Shown: positions 63,499-64,000 of the stretch, piece after piece
Layout: each line of letters begins with the position of its first letter
Numbering within the stretch: position 1 is the first letter of the stretch
Assembly (NCBI RefSeq): GCF_002742635.1
Contig: NZ_PEGF01000001.1
Span: forward strand, 186,001 to 250,000
DNA length: 64,000 bases
Direction of reading: 5' to 3'
Source of the DNA: Caulobacter sp. X
Lineage (GTDB): Bacteria > Pseudomonadota > Alphaproteobacteria > Caulobacterales > Caulobacteraceae
The notes under the pieces: model-generated
What the model was told of the DNA's origin: nothing
Database searches by the model: none
Seen by the model: the letters and a program-made list of their open reading frames with translations, nothing else
Position numbers and translations under genes: made by a program

Positions 63499-64000
63499 AT
63501 GACGCTGAGCGTCAACACGAACCAGCCCGCGCTGATCGCGCTGCAGAACTTGAACCGCACCAACGACGACATGCAGTCGGTGCAGACCAAGATCAACACG
63601 GGCCTGTCCATCTCGACCGCCAAGGACAACGCCGCCATCTGGTCGATCGCCCAGGAGCAGCGCGCCGACATGAGCGCGCTTGGGGCGGTCAAGATGAGCC
63701 TGGACCGCGCGACCTCCATCGCCGACGTGGCCCTGGCCGCGGGCGAGTCGGTCTCGGACCTGCTCAAGCTGATGCGCGAGAAGGTGGTGGCGGCCAAGGA
63801 CACCTCGCTGACCACGACCTCGCGGGAGTCCCTGAACGCTGACTTCCAGGGGATCCTCAAGAACCTCACCCAGGTCATCAGCAGCGCCGTCTTCGACGGG
63901 GCGAACCTGCTCGACGGCAGCCAGACGGCGGACATGACCTTCCTGGCCGACGCGGACGCCGCCCAGGCGATCACGCTGAGCCTGCAGAATCTGACGCTCG
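63499..64000 (+). CDS. fljJ: Flagellin, FljJ-like (3' truncated by window)
   Basis: The first 167 codons of a third flagellin ([23 protein letters not shown] is the opening block; AKDNAAIWSIAQEQRA and ATSIADVALAAGESVSDLL follow). It keeps the flagellin D0/D1 pattern but is clearly more divergent than the other two, as Caulobacter FljJ is. FljJ is a minor, hook-proximal flagellin with a regulatory link to FlbT/FlaF. GGAGG lies at good spacing before the ATG. The C-terminal end is outside the window. Confidence 0.85.
   Translation, partial: MTLSVNTNQPALIALQNLNRTNDDMQSVQTKINTGLSISTAKDNAAIWSIAQEQRADMSALGAVKMSLDRATSIADVALAAGESVSDLLKLMREKVVAAKDTSLTTTSRESLNADFQGILKNLTQVISSAVFDGANLLDGSQTADMTFLADADAAQAITLSLQNLTL

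Noticed and set aside
1..64000. Insertion sequences, prophage, CRISPR arrays, rRNA and tRNA genes
   Set aside because: Looked for transposase or integrase motifs, regularly spaced repeats and RNA gene signatures in the intergenic regions; none was found.

Overview
The window reads as chromosomal DNA of a Caulobacter-type alphaproteobacterium. The evidence is high GC with strong GC3 bias, TTG and GTG starts, dense ATGA/GTGA-coupled operons, FixK/FNR-type boxes at a cbb3 oxidase operon, CtrA-like TTAA-N7-CTAA boxes, and a flagellin locus (FlmH, FlmG, FlbT, FlaF, tandem flagellins, FlaG) whose content and order are characteristic of Caulobacter. The species cannot be fixed from this sequence alone (C. 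crescentus/C. segnis-like). No rRNA, tRNA, CRISPR array, insertion sequence or phage gene was found, and no gene-free stretch exceeds 300 bases.

Layout. 1-1.5 kb: the 3' part of a YetA/PL26-like rhamnogalacturonan exolyase. 1.5-12 kb: a low-oxygen locus with a small Cys-rich membrane protein, ccoNOQP, ccoGHIS, hemN and an OmpW-type porin, with FixK/FNR boxes before ccoN, hemN and (weaker) ompW. 12-13.8 kb: a RutA-like/RutB-like pair. 13.8-23.1 kb: a carbohydrate island with an araD1-araA-galM operon divergent from an arabonate-dehydratase-like IlvD/Edd gene, then secreted GH51 and GH95 glycosidases. Three TNGTnnnACNA operators suggest one GntR/FCD-type repressor. 23-31 kb: redox enzymes (COG2509 flavoprotein, old yellow enzyme, pyridine nucleotide-disulfide oxidoreductase) and a sulfur operon cysK-sseA-metC.

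31-35.5 kb: an Fe-S (6-4)-type photolyase, cyclopropane fatty acid synthase and a CPD photolyase, which together look like a light-damage module. 35.5-37.4 kb: LPS core precursor genes kdsA-hldD. 37.5-43.7 kb: an HMG-CoA-synthase-like/DUF35 fusion with a thiolase, a DUF3089 protein, an APH-fold kinase with a DUF6285 partner, and DUF808. 43.7-48.5 kb: recG, a small GIY-YIG-like protein and a cystine-type ABC transporter. 48.6-57.2 kb: mixed genes including a KAS III enzyme, a beta-barrel protein, a sterol-desaturase-family hydroxylase, an NrtR-like regulator, an HD phosphohydrolase, a universal stress protein with its own FixK box, a lipoprotein and MoxR.

57.2-64 kb: the flagellin locus. FlmH (PseH-like acetyltransferase) and FlmG (TPR glycosyltransferase) supply and attach pseudaminic-acid-type sugar to flagellin. 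FlbT and FlaF control flagellin synthesis. fljL and fljK each have a sigma-54 promoter and a strong terminator, followed by a FlaG-family gene and a third flagellin (fljJ-like) cut by the window edge. The themes that tie the window together are microaerobic respiration under FixK, pectin/arabinan-derived L-arabinose oxidation, and flagellin production.
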